Source: Aurantiochytrium sp. KH105 (taxonomy: Eukaryota; Sar; Bigyra; Thraustochytrida; Thraustochytriidae). Taken from it: a stretch of 64,000 nucleotides of DNA. A program made the translations under genes and the position numbers. A model generated the notes under the pieces. That model was not told the origin of the DNA. It did not search any database and was given only the letters and a program-made list of their open reading frames with translations. The stretch is taken from NCBI GenBank assembly GCA_003116975.1, contig BGKB01000031.1, forward strand, positions 434,001 to 498,000, given 5' to 3'. How positions within the stretch are numbered: the first letter of the stretch is position 1; each line of letters begins with the position of its first letter. Positions 1-9,287 of the stretch are shown in pieces.

Positions 1-2248
1 TGGACGCTGTGGCGCGGAGAGCGTCCTCTTCTGGATTCTTGGGACTTTCTGGCTCGTCGCTATCGGATGAACCCGAGTCGGAATCTTCAGAGCCAGACCC
101 CGACCCTGTGGCGCTTGCAGCGCGACCGCGTAGCTGCCGACGTCTCTCTCGACGACGCTCTTTTCGCTTGTTTGCGCGCGCTTCACGCTCTTGCTTACGA
201 CGTCGCAGCTGCACGGCAGCTAGATCAGCCGCGGCCTTGTAATCTTCTTGAGCGCGCGCAAAATCGCCGCATCGACGCCGAATAAACGCGCGAAAGGCAA
301 TCAAGCCCTCATCTGTCTTATCGAGAGCAATCGCTTCGTCGAGCTCTCGAATTGCGGCATGATCGCGATGTTCGTTGGAAAAAATAAGGGCGCGATTGAA
401 TCGAGCGCTTGTGCTCTTGGGGTCAATGCGCAAGCATTGTGTAAAGTCCTGCATTGCTGATTCGTCGTCCCCAAGCATGTGATAGGCAACGCCTCGGCAC
501 AGGTGAGCTGCTGAGTAGCGTTTTTCGGCCAGTGTGGCGCGCGTATAGAGCCGAATGGCCCCTGGGAGGTCCCCCTTGAGTTTGAGCTCGTAGCCCTTTT
601 GGAGAAACCGCTGTCCGCTGGTCGCGCTTTTCGACCTGGGGACATGCTCGCGAAATTCACTTTGCAAAATATCGCGAGCTCTGACGTGCGGCACGCTTCC
701 ATACTCTTTTTCAATGTTTTCTAGACGCTTCTTTTCCCATGGAAGCTGAATATGCGACACCTGACCGCGAAAATTCACCAATAGCGGCAGGGCGCCTTCC
801 AGACGGGTTTTCTTTTGCGCCATGCCGGCAATCACTGAGATGACCAGCTTTGCGTCTGAACTATCGAGAGATGCGCGCAGCGCAGTCCTCGCACGGGGCC
901 TTGAGCTCGATTTTGCCTGTTGCGTGTCACTTGAACCTTCTCTTGTTCCCTCGCGTCCAGGGGACCCTTCGTTTACGCTTTGGATCGCACGTTGAACAAA
1001 GGTCGTTCTTTGTTTTGGCTTTGCTGGTTTGCCGCTGTAGCGACGGACACCTTTGCGATGACCTCGGACGCCAGGATCGCGCGTGTGCACGGCAAAATTA
1101 GATTCCAGTCGCCGCAGCTCACTTGCACGCTCGACGCGGACCCGTGCTTGGTGTGCTGCCTTCGTGCGCTTCAATGCAAGCCCAAATTTACTGCCGGCTT
1201 TACTGCGGCCGTCGACGCCTTGCGTGTCCACACTCGATACCGCTCGTGGAGTCTTGGTGGGCATTCCGCTGACAACAAAGCCGCCGACAGACTTGCGGCC
1301 TTCGTGTTTATGAGATTCGAGCATGAGCTGTCGCGTTTGCTTCGTGATATAGTCTGGATCGTTAAAGTCAACCATGCGCTTGAACTCTTGCGCCGCGCTG
1401 TGGAAGCGCTTCATCAGATCGCGCAGACGTCTGTCCAGAGGCTCGCGCTTCACAGGTTTCACCATATATGCGCTGGCACCGAGTTCGATGGCGCGCGCAA
1501 CGAGCTCACTCGTGTTTTCACGTTTATTCATGAAAGACATGGACATTTTCAGAGACCTGAGCGAGCTATATGGATTGTCCACTGACGACATTGGGGAACC
1601 GACCTCCATGTCCGGAGACTCTTCGGGACAGAGCTCGCTCAGATCGCAGGATTCTGCGGAAAGAGTCAGAAGCACAGGCATTTTGACCGGCCCCACCGCT
1701 TCAAGAAATCGAAGAGTCTCGTATCCGGGTCCGCGCAGACCGAGCACGAGGACGTCAAAGTTTGCGCGGCGTTCTTGGAAAACGCGAAGGGCCTGTTCGG
1801 GCTCAGAGACGGACAAGACGGAGAATTGGAGGCTTTCGAGCGCCTCAACGGTATGCTTGCTTTCGTATTCGTCTTCATCGAAGACGAGCACGAGTCTTTC
1901 TCGTGCATTCGAAGCAGATGCGTACCTGTCAATCTGGTTGCAGTGCAGTTGATCCATCGATACGCTGCGCTGTGCACTCTCAGCTTTTGATCCTCGGTCG
2001 CCCCGCTCTCTTGCTTCGTTTTCGCTAGTGCAATCAAGGCCATCTTGCTCGACCCTAGCGTCGACTTCGCGAGGGAATGGCGCTGACGTCTGTGCAGTCG
2101 CCTCGGCGCTGTCGTCATTATCTTCGAGCTCGCCGCCACTGTTGGCAAAGATGAGATGCTTTCTCCGTCGCTCCCAGTCCTGCTGTAGCGTTGCCGACGA
2201 GGAGGTCTTTTGCAGCAGACCTTTGGGCAGCGTCGAGGACGACGCCAT
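1..2248 (-). CDS. Pseudo-receiver plus TPR protein, partial (C-terminus off window)
   Basis: The frame is open from an ATG at 2248 to the window edge (749 complete codons, no stop), so the C-terminus is missing. Residues about 117-285 look like a response-regulator receiver domain. They hold an acidic pair (FDEDE, Asp124-Asp126), a hydrophobic strand (FDVLVLGLRGPG), a Ser/Thr strand (MPVLLTLS) and the conserved lysine in YMVKPVK (Lys264). The phosphoacceptor position that should be Asp is Gly170, so phosphotransfer is unlikely; this is a pseudo-receiver. About 55 low-complexity residues are inserted before the last strand. Residues about 540-690 contain three TPR-like helical pairs (for example AIRLYTRATLAEKRYSAAHL and AMQDFTQCLRIDPKS). 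A basic coil and an acidic Ser/Asp tail follow. No CCT motif or histidine kinase is visible. The role is unknown; protein-protein scaffolding is an inference. Confidence 0.8.
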   Translation of the reverse strand, partial: MASSSTLPKGLLQKTSSSATLQQDWERRRKHLIFANSGGELEDNDDSAEATAQTSAPFPREVDARVEQDGLDCTSENEARERGDRGSKAESAQRSVSMDQLHCNQIDRYASASNARERLVLVFDEDEYESKHTVEALESLQFSVLSVSEPEQALRVFQERRANFDVLVLGLRGPGYETLRFLEAVGPVKMPVLLTLSAESCDLSELCPEESPDMEVGSPMSSVDNPYSSLRSLKMSMSFMNKRENTSELVARAIELGASAYMVKPVKREPLDRRLRDLMKRFHSAAQEFKRMVDFNDPDYITKQTRQLMLESHKHEGRKSVGGFVVSGMPTKTPRAVSSVDTQGVDGRSKAGSKFGLALKRTKAAHQARVRVERASELRRLESNFAVHTRDPGVRGHRKGVRRYSGKPAKPKQRTTFVQRAIQSVNEGSPGREGTREGSSDTQQAKSSSRPRARTALRASLDSSDAKLVISVIAGMAQKKTRLEGALPLLVNFRGQVSHIQLPWEKKRLENIEKEYGSVPHVRARDILQSEFREHVPRSKSATSGQRFLQKGYELKLKGDLPGAIRLYTRATLAEKRYSAAHLCRGVAYHMLGDDESAMQDFTQCLRIDPKSTSARFNRALIFSNEHRDHAAIRELDEAIALDKTDEGLIAFRAFIRRRCGDFARAQEDYKAAADLAAVQLRRRKQEREARANKRKERRRERRRQLRGRAASATGSGSGSEDSDSGSSDSDEPESPKNPEEDALRATAS

Positions 2249-2888
2249 CTCGCCTCGTGCTTCGGCGCGGTGGTGGCGTGCTCGCGGCGCGCCTAAGGCC
2301 TGCGCCCGCACGTCTTGAACGTTCGCAGTCTCCTGCTCTACGGCCTCGAGCTAAGCTACTCCAGCAGTCTTGTGTCTGCAGTGCAGGCAGTGCCAGTGGC
2401 TTGCTCGCTCGCTCAACGCACACCCGCGTTCTCTGTACGTGCAGCAGAGCGAGTGCACACCTTTCTTGGAGAACGCGTCACTCATGACTTCTTTCGTGTT
2501 CATACTTGAAGTTCATTAGGGCTACTTTCTCTTTCGCAGCGCACGTGCCAACCGCATCGTGAACGGGAGGAGGGCATCGCAGAAGCAAACGACGTTCGGG
2601 GGAGCGAGCGAGTGCAGACTGGCGCGCGCGCGAGGGCGAGGGCGAGGGCGAGGGCGAGGGCGAGGGCGAGAGCGGGCGAGCGGAGGTGAGTCGCTGCACG
2701 GTGCAGAGCGCTGGCGAAAGTACTCTGGTACGGCCCTCGAGGCTGCGCGTGCTCGGCGTGGAGGGGCCTGAAAAGGAGTGAGCAGGTGAACGGGCGGAAG
2801 GGCGAAAGGCCCGGGGAGCATAAGGTATTCGACCGGGCCGAAAAAGAAGACGAGAAGCGAGCATCGAGAAGAAAGTGAGAAAGCAAGC
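2249..2888. other. Divergent intergenic region
   Basis: This gap separates the divergent starts at 2248(-) and 2889(+). It holds a hexamer tract of GGGCGA units at about 2631-2672 and otherwise GC-rich sequence. I see no gene or recognisable promoter element. Confidence 0.5.
2631..2672. repeat. GGGCGA hexamer tandem repeat
   Basis: About six to seven consecutive GGGCGA-type units lie about 220 bp upstream of the small gene at 2889. Confidence 0.8.
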
Positions 2889-3230
2889 ATGGAGGACTGG
2901 ACACTGCAAGTGGTGCGGCAGATGCTGGTCGCGGTGGCCTTTGGCGTGGCCTTTGCCATCACGCTCAAACTCATGGACCTTGGTGTGGAAATGTACAAGG
3001 AAAAGTACCGCGGAGAGCGCGACTCCAAGCGCAACTCCAAGCGCAGAAACTCGCGCAGGACGCCACGAGAACGTTTTCTCTCGCTGCGACGCAAGAGTAC
3101 CCCCAGTTCTGCTCTCCAAGATCAGGTAGAGAGACAGTTTGCGCTCACTGAAGAGGCGAATGCGCTGGTTCGAAGACGTCGCCGTCGGGAACAAGCCTAC
3201 GAACCTGAAGAGGATGAAGATGATAACTAG
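2889..3230 (+). CDS. Small single-pass membrane protein, 113 aa
   Basis: The frame starts at an ATG (MEDWTLQVVRQML) and ends at a TAG at 3228-3230. Residues about 7-30 form one hydrophobic helix (VVRQMLVAVAFGVAFAITL). A strongly basic Arg/Lys/Ser region follows (residues 40-70), then an acidic end (EPEEDEDDN). The layout suggests a signal-anchor protein with a short N-terminus and a charged tail, by the positive-inside rule probably cytosolic. I recognise no family. It is supported by codon quality, the helix and the tidy position between two well-supported genes. Confidence 0.6.
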   Translation: MEDWTLQVVRQMLVAVAFGVAFAITLKLMDLGVEMYKEKYRGERDSKRNSKRRNSRRTPRERFLSLRRKSTPSSALQDQVERQFALTEEANALVRRRRRREQAYEPEEDEDDN

Positions 3231-3922
3231 ATGCCCCTCCCACCTTCGTCGACTCACTCTTCTCGCATATAGTCGTCAACCGACCGACTTGATCACCGCC
3301 ACATGAGAACGTATTGACCATATAGTCCAATTCCAATCAATCCACTATCGCAGCCCGCTTTTATAACTTGAAAGTTCTCTCTCCTTCTCCAACACTCCTG
3401 CATTCCTTGATCAGGTTCAACCAAACGCAAAGGAAGATTTTTGTTTGACAGGTTTAGATTTTTGGAGAAAGGCTCAACTTTGTTTGTTTGGGTGCAATGA
3501 TCCATGCGACGCAATGAGATAAGATCCAATAGGCACCTCACATACGTTCATGCACGTCAAATAAAAGCCATTGGTCTTCTTTCTTGACCGAATTCTTTCA
3601 CTCTTCATTTTCATTTTTTTCATCATTTTTTCTATCTATCTCGCGAGCCCACCTTGCCTTCTTTCTGTCTCAATTTCCATGTCTGCTCTGCCAAATAACG
3701 ACCCAACCTTTTGGACGATGCACATTCGAATGCACTCGCTTGTAACAAAGGAGGGAGGCGAAAGCGCATTGTTGTCGAGCTTGAACGAACTTTGAAGCAC
3801 GATCAACCTAACCGTCACCAAGGCAAGTTGAACTTTTGACCAAGCTAACGACGGGCAGACCCGAGCGGGCAAAGCGCGCAGCGGCTTGCCACGGCGAGGG
3901 AGAGCGAGCGAAGCGCGAGAAG
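3231..3922. other. Intergenic region before CTF18
   Basis: The stretch is AT-richer than the genes, with T-rich tracts around 3590-3640. It is the likely 3' end of the small membrane-protein gene and the promoter of CTF18. I see no convincing gene. Confidence 0.5.
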
Positions 3923-6826
3923 ATGGACGACGATGAATTGGAGGCCGAGCTGGCGGCCGAGGCCGCCATGGAGCGCGAGATGTATGACGACTTTGAGGCG
4001 GAGCGAGCGATGATGGAGATGGAAATGGAGATGGACGCGCAGCAGCAGACCTCGTCGCAGAAGACGACTCAGGTCGCGCCGCCCTCGGCTGCGCAAGATG
4101 CAGAGAATGCACCGTCGAATCTGGACGAGAGCAAAGATGACGAAGAAGCGGGCTTCGTCACGCGCCAGACTCTCGAAGGTTCTCCGGGGCCGGGTGATGC
4201 GGAAAGCTCAACCCACGACGATGACCCACCCGTGACGACAAGAGCCACGAATGAAACTCAACGATCGCGGTTGCCCTTTGTGCAGAGGCTCATGTACAGG
4301 CGCCAAGCGCGTGAGAATGCAATGCTCCCGAGGCGAGAGCGCGAGGACATGTCTCGCTTTCTTTTCATGAGACCCGGCGAAGAAATTGGGGGAGACATGA
4401 AAGTCGTCCTGCCTAATGGCGACACGCGATACATTATGGTAGACGTGCACAAGCACAAATACGGATTAAACTCTCTTGGTGAGCATGATGCCTTTGGTGA
4501 AAGCGGCATTGATCAGCGGCGTACGGACGGCTCCATGTTGAGCAAGCCTTTTGAGGACCTTCTTGCCGACCTCGACGAGCGACGTCGCAACGAAAGACTA
4601 AAGGCACTTGGTGTCGGCGACAATACGCAGGACTCGCTCGTCTCTGATGCTGCCCTTTTGGACGGCCTCGACTCACAGAACTCGGGCGCCAACGACGGGC
4701 ATGGCTCCAACGCGGACGCGACCAGCACCTTTGCTGGCAAATACGCTCCGCGGCAGTTCATTGACCTCGTTAGCCACGAACGAACCAATCGGCTTGTGAT
4801 GCAATGGATAATGTCGTGGCGCAATTTTGTTTTTGAGGGCGCGCGGCAAACGCGGCCGGACTTTCCTGTGATCCTGCTTGCGGGACCACCAGGAGCCGGG
4901 AAGACCACTCTGGCGCACGTCATTGCGCGGCACGCAGGGTACAACCCTGTGGAGATCAACGCGAGCGACGAGCGAACGGCCAATGTGCTGAGCAATCGGC
5001 TTCTCAACGCAATGGAAATGCAATCCATGTTCGGCGCGGCATCCGGCAAGCCGAACTGTATCATTCTCGATGAGTTCGAAGGCGTGGCAAACCAAGGCGA
5101 AGGCCGGGGCGCTGTGCAGACGCTCTTGGATATGATCCAAGCTCCTCTTTCGGGGGCGTCGAAGGCGCACCCAATAACGCGTCCCGTTATTCTCATTTGC
5201 AATGATCCTTATGTCGCAGCACTGCGCCCGCTGCGGAGGGCTGTCAAGGTAATCTTTTTCCGAGCCGCGCCTCAAGCCCGGATCGTCCAGCGTCTCAAAG
5301 AGATTGCTGTTGCAGAGAACATTGCGCATCAGCATGGTGCGCTCGAGCTGCTAGCAGAGCGGCAAGATTACGACATTCGCGCGTGCCTCAACACACTTCA
5401 GTTCATCGTGTCGGAACGAGGCGCGTCAGGCTTGACAGCACGGTCGCCTCGACAAGCGACGCAAGCGACACAGCGCTTTCGTCTTGAGGTCAAGGATGTT
5501 GAGGATCTGTGCGTTGGCACCAAAGACCAGACGTCGGATCTGCTGAAATCGTGGAATGCTGTCTTCCAGAACGTTCGCAGGCAGCGCAAGTGGACCAAGC
5601 CGGGGCTGCAGTCGGTCAATGAGCAAATGCGTTTGTGGGCGCAATTCGGGCAGCATGTCTCTGAGTTTTCCAAGTTCCTGGAAGGAATCCATGAGAACAT
5701 GTGTGGCGTGCGTCTGGCCGACAGTAGCATGAGCAACCTGCACGAGGCGGTCAATCTCTTTTGCGAGGCTGACGTTATCCTCAAGCGGGTTGGCGAGTCG
5801 CAGCAATGGACCTTATCTCAGTACCTTTCTCCGACTGCACTTTCGCTGCGGAGACTCTTGGCTACAGAATCATCGACCTTTTTGCATTTTCCTATGGCAG
5901 GTGCCGCGAACGCGCGGCGACTCGCCGAGAACAAGGAGACGCTCGCCGTCTTTGCTGAGGGCCGGCGTACCCTTTTGCCCGGGTCGACCATTGGAGGACG
6001 GCAAAGTCTCGTGCTTGATGCTCTATCGCCGATCGCGAGGATGCTGAACCCGCAGGTTCGCGCGATTCCCTGGAACCTCTTGAATCCAAAGGAGCAGGCC
6101 AGCGTGCAGCATACGCTTGACGTGATGATTAGTCTCGGCTTGACGCTTCACAAGACATTGGAGGATCTTCCTTTTGCTTCCGGCAAAAAAGACAAGGCTG
6201 GACGCGGAGAGAAAGGCGGTCAACATGGCGGAGACGAGCGCTTGGGGAGTGGGGCATCAGCCCATGGTAATCAGCAGGCAGGATTTAACCCATTCCGTCG
6301 CGTTACCTATAAACCAGAGCCGCGCATCGATCATTTACTTTCGTTCGACTCGGAAACTTTTTCGTACGAGCAGCGTCACACGCCGCCATCGCTCACGGTT
6401 TGCGAAACGCTTCTTCAGCGTCTACGCTTAGCCCGCGTGCGTGACACGAGCTCGCGTACCTTTGGCGCCGGCGATGGCATCGTCCAGCAGCGCGTCAGTA
6501 AGCTTAGTGCGCGCGACAAGGACAAGGCCTTGGTTGGCAAAAAGCGCGGCGCCGAAGGCAGGGCTCCCTCAGGCGCTGTGGACTTTTTCGGGCGGCCCAT
6601 TACAGCCAAGACTGCCGGAAATCGCAAGCGAATTGTTGCTCTCAAGGCCTCAAGTGACGTGACCGACAATGCCGATGCCGTGGAAGAGTCGACGGTTCCC
6701 ACGCCAGCTAAACGCAAGAAGCGGGCCGCTTGGGTCGAGTACAGATTCCAGGAGGGCTTTACAAATGCGGTCCGTAGACCTGTCTCAATGGATGAGTTTC
6801 TGGGTCTTACGCCCGACTTGCGATGA
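3923..6826 (+). CDS. CTF18: CTF18-like alternative clamp-loader ATPase, 967 aa
   Basis: In known eukaryotes CTF18 replaces RFC1 in an alternative RFC complex (with DCC1 and CTF8) that loads PCNA, supporting sister-chromatid cohesion and the S-phase checkpoint in the nucleus. The family N-terminal signature ahead of the ATPase is present (KYAPRQFIDLVSHERTNRLV). The AAA+ core has a Walker A (LLAGPPGAGKTTLA, residues about 318-331), NASDERT, a Walker B (CIILDEFEG) and sensor-1 Asn (LICNDPY). The C-terminus has the CTF18-type motif EGFTNAVRR. The frame is open upstream to 3836 but only from a TTG. I chose the ATG at 3923 because MDDDELEAELAAE resembles the acidic CTF18 N-terminus. The 996-967 residue difference is probably 5'UTR. 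Confidence 0.93.
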   Translation: MDDDELEAELAAEAAMEREMYDDFEAERAMMEMEMEMDAQQQTSSQKTTQVAPPSAAQDAENAPSNLDESKDDEEAGFVTRQTLEGSPGPGDAESSTHDDDPPVTTRATNETQRSRLPFVQRLMYRRQARENAMLPRREREDMSRFLFMRPGEEIGGDMKVVLPNGDTRYIMVDVHKHKYGLNSLGEHDAFGESGIDQRRTDGSMLSKPFEDLLADLDERRRNERLKALGVGDNTQDSLVSDAALLDGLDSQNSGANDGHGSNADATSTFAGKYAPRQFIDLVSHERTNRLVMQWIMSWRNFVFEGARQTRPDFPVILLAGPPGAGKTTLAHVIARHAGYNPVEINASDERTANVLSNRLLNAMEMQSMFGAASGKPNCIILDEFEGVANQGEGRGAVQTLLDMIQAPLSGASKAHPITRPVILICNDPYVAALRPLRRAVKVIFFRAAPQARIVQRLKEIAVAENIAHQHGALELLAERQDYDIRACLNTLQFIVSERGASGLTARSPRQATQATQRFRLEVKDVEDLCVGTKDQTSDLLKSWNAVFQNVRRQRKWTKPGLQSVNEQMRLWAQFGQHVSEFSKFLEGIHENMCGVRLADSSMSNLHEAVNLFCEADVILKRVGESQQWTLSQYLSPTALSLRRLLATESSTFLHFPMAGAANARRLAENKETLAVFAEGRRTLLPGSTIGGRQSLVLDALSPIARMLNPQVRAIPWNLLNPKEQASVQHTLDVMISLGLTLHKTLEDLPFASGKKDKAGRGEKGGQHGGDERLGSGASAHGNQQAGFNPFRRVTYKPEPRIDHLLSFDSETFSYEQRHTPPSLTVCETLLQRLRLARVRDTSSRTFGAGDGIVQQRVSKLSARDKDKALVGKKRGAEGRAPSGAVDFFGRPITAKTAGNRKRIVALKASSDVTDNADAVEESTVPTPAKRKKRAAWVEYRFQEGFTNAVRRPVSMDEFLGLTPDLR

Positions 6827-7038
6827 GAACCTTAGCACCAGCAGTACCAGTAGCGTGTGGTAGCTCTGGCAGCACCGGCAGCGTGGTAGCACCATAATAA
6901 TCACCAATTCCACCAGCAACAACAATACCACCTCAATCACGCCAGGGTGAACTCGGAACCAGTAAAAAAAAGAAAAGAGAAAAAAAAGTGAGCCAGGATA
7001 AAATGAATGAATGTAAGAAGGGGAAGTAGAGATACAGG

Positions 7039-8055
7039 CTAATAGGGCGCACAGGTATGCGCAAGTTCATAGGCACGATCGATGGCACCAATTTTCTTGG
7101 GATGAAGTCCGTCCTCAGCAAAGCGATCGAAACGATACAAAAGAGGCACACCGGTTGCCGCGAGAAGCTTGCAGTTTTCTGGATCGCGCTTCTCCTTGCG
7201 CATTTCCAAATTAAACTCCTCGTCCGACATGCCGTCGAGGTACTTGATAAGCGCGCGAATGCTGAATCCATGGCTGCAGAGCAAGACATTCTTGCCTTTG
7301 CGCAAAAGCGGCAAAATGTTCTCTTCAAAGTAGGGGACGACGCGATGGAAGACGTCCTCCGTGCTCTCACCCTTTGGTCCAGGGAAGCGTACGTCAAACT
7401 TGTTGCGGACCTCTTGAAGGTACTCCTTCTTGTAGCGAACGAGATGCTCCGTGGACGGCATGCCTTGGAGCTCACCAAAGCAGCGCTCGTTGAGCTTCTC
7501 GGAGCAAATGATGGGGACAACCGTGTTCTCTGGTAGCTTTGACACAGCATCGATTCCGGCGGCATAGCTGCCCTCGCGGTTGGCGATGATGGGCGTGAGC
7601 CCGGACACATGTTTTGCGAGGGCGATCATGCAGGTGTTCATGGCGCGTGAAAGGCACGAGGCAAAGACGACGTCAATGTGAATTTTCGCGAGGCGGTCAC
7701 CCGCTTCGAGAGCCTCGTGGATGCCCTGCTCCGAGAGGGCAACGTCGTTCGAGCCAGCGTAGCGCCACAGCCGATCCGGGTGCTCTGAAGATCTGTTCCA
7801 CATGGACTCGCCGTGGCGTAGGAGGATGAGCAGGCCGTGCGACTTTTCCACGGCGTCCTGGTCTCCATCATTGCTGTCGCCGAGTTCCGCGTCGGACATG
7901 GCCTTGGGCATCTTCACGGCGCCTGCTTCGTCTCCCTGTTTCGGAGGCTGCGCCTCCGCCATCGGACTCGGCCCCGACGCCGCGCCAGGCGTCGCCGTCG
8001 AGGCGGTTTCCCGAGCGTCACCTCCCGCCGCGGCATTCGCGGGCCCGTCGACCAT
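7039..8055 (-). CDS. 2,3-bisphosphoglycerate-dependent phosphoglycerate mutase-like, 338 aa
   Basis: dPGM interconverts 3- and 2-phosphoglycerate in glycolysis through a phosphohistidine. The catalytic motif LLRHGESMWN is at residues about 78-87. LSEQGIHEALEAGDRL, LNERCFGELQG and the second histidine in LCSHGFSIRALIKYLDGMSDEEF follow, then TGVPLLYRFD, all in family order. An extra N-terminal stretch of about 75 Ala/Gly/Asp-rich residues has no clear targeting signature. The usual family length is about 230-260, so the extension explains the 338. The FGELQGMPS segment replaces the more common LQGLNK, so substrate specificity could differ. The gene is convergent with CTF18 and its start is an ATG at 8055. 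Confidence 0.88.
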   Translation of the reverse strand: MVDGPANAAAGGDARETASTATPGAASGPSPMAEAQPPKQGDEAGAVKMPKAMSDAELGDSNDGDQDAVEKSHGLLILLRHGESMWNRSSEHPDRLWRYAGSNDVALSEQGIHEALEAGDRLAKIHIDVVFASCLSRAMNTCMIALAKHVSGLTPIIANREGSYAAGIDAVSKLPENTVVPIICSEKLNERCFGELQGMPSTEHLVRYKKEYLQEVRNKFDVRFPGPKGESTEDVFHRVVPYFEENILPLLRKGKNVLLCSHGFSIRALIKYLDGMSDEEFNLEMRKEKRDPENCKLLAATGVPLLYRFDRFAEDGLHPKKIGAIDRAYELAHTCAPY

Positions 8056-9287
8056 CCTTCCTCCCGCGCTCGCTCGCTCCCTCGCGCACCCCGGCTCGCG
8101 AGACCTCTTCCGCGCCCGTCCCTCCCGCTCCGCCGCGCCCTCTCCCGCTCCACCGCCGCGCGCGCTCGTGCCCGCCGGCCTGGCGTCCTCCGCGCCGCGC
8201 TCCTTGCGCTTTTGCGCGTCATGCCCGCCTCATGACGCCTGCCAGGGAAGAAAGGCGCGAATGCACTGCGATGAAATGCAATGCAATGCTCTCTCTACAC
8301 CACTGCAATGCACCAGCAGTGCACCATTGCACAACGCAATGCAGTCTGGACGAGGCGATGCAAGGCAAGGCGATGCAAGCAAGGCAAGGCAAGGCAAGGC
8401 AAGGCAAGGCTCGCACGCGGTGAAGACAATCAATCCAACATGGAGCGTAGTGCACGCAGTGCGCGCAGAGCAGGGCAGAGCAGAGCAGAGCATGCGGTGC
8501 TCGGGCAAGAGCGACCGAGCTAGTTGCAACCAGCGCACTGCAAGTGTACCTTCCGCCGGATGTCCACTTGCGCAGGCCCGAGGCGCACTTGCGGCCGCGA
8601 AAAGCTATCACGAACACACGAGCACGCAGCAGCAGCCAGCCAGGCGGCGCTGGTTTCTTCTGTGCCATGTCGCACGCATCCTTGCGCGAAGCGTTGTAGC
8701 AAATCATTGATGGTAATCATCACTAGCGGCAATCATGATGATGTGAGTGCAAGCAAGGCAATGGACCTGGATTAAAACGACGGTGTACGGGTGCAGGGCG
8801 CATGCCGGCAACCTTCTCTGGCTCAATTAGGCTAGTCACTGTTGTATGCGATTGTATGCAAGCAAGGCGAAGCAAGGCAAATAAATCATCACCATTCTTT
8901 CAGCGGGAGCGTGGCTCCGAGGACCAGCAACAGCAGGCAAAATCGGAACTGTAGCAGCAGCAGCAGCAGCGGCTGCGCTCTGGCTACACGAGACGGAGCG
9001 CAGCCGCAGCCGTATCGTGCTGGCAGGCCCTCGGCAAGGCGCCACCGTCAGTAGCAGCGCAGCAGCGGCGGCGGGCCCAGCCAGTGCCGTCCAAAGCGCA
9101 AGTCGAGTTGTTGTACATTCAGACACAAAGTTCACGGCTCCGAGCAACTCGCGCGAGCAGGCGCGGGCGCGCAAACGACGTCGCGAACTGGCACGAAGAG
9201 CAAGCGCGAGCGATAGCGACGAACACGAAACGCTTGCTCTTGCATTTAATCGTGGGGCGTGTCGCGAATTGCACTGTACAAAGAGCA
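8056..9287. other. Divergent intergenic region rich in AATGC/AAGGC words
   Basis: The gap separates the divergent dPGM and MOCS1A genes. From about 8265 to 8410 and again near 8740-8885 it is built from repeated GCAATGCA, TGCA and CAAGGCAAGG words. CAG triplets lie near 8950-8975. The frame of MOCS1A is open upstream to 9084 but without a convincing protein. I see no other gene. Confidence 0.5.
8361..8410. repeat. AAGGC pentamer tandem repeat
   Basis: CAAGGCAAGGCGATGCAAGC is followed by six perfect AAGGC units, about 300 bp upstream of the dPGM start. It lies inside a wider GCAATGC/CAAGGC-rich block. Confidence 0.85.

Noticed and set aside
3571-3795. Hydrophobic 74-codon + strand frame (FLDRILSLFIFIFFIIF)
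   Set aside because: It opens at a TTG, and the hydrophobicity comes from a T-rich tract. There is no other support.
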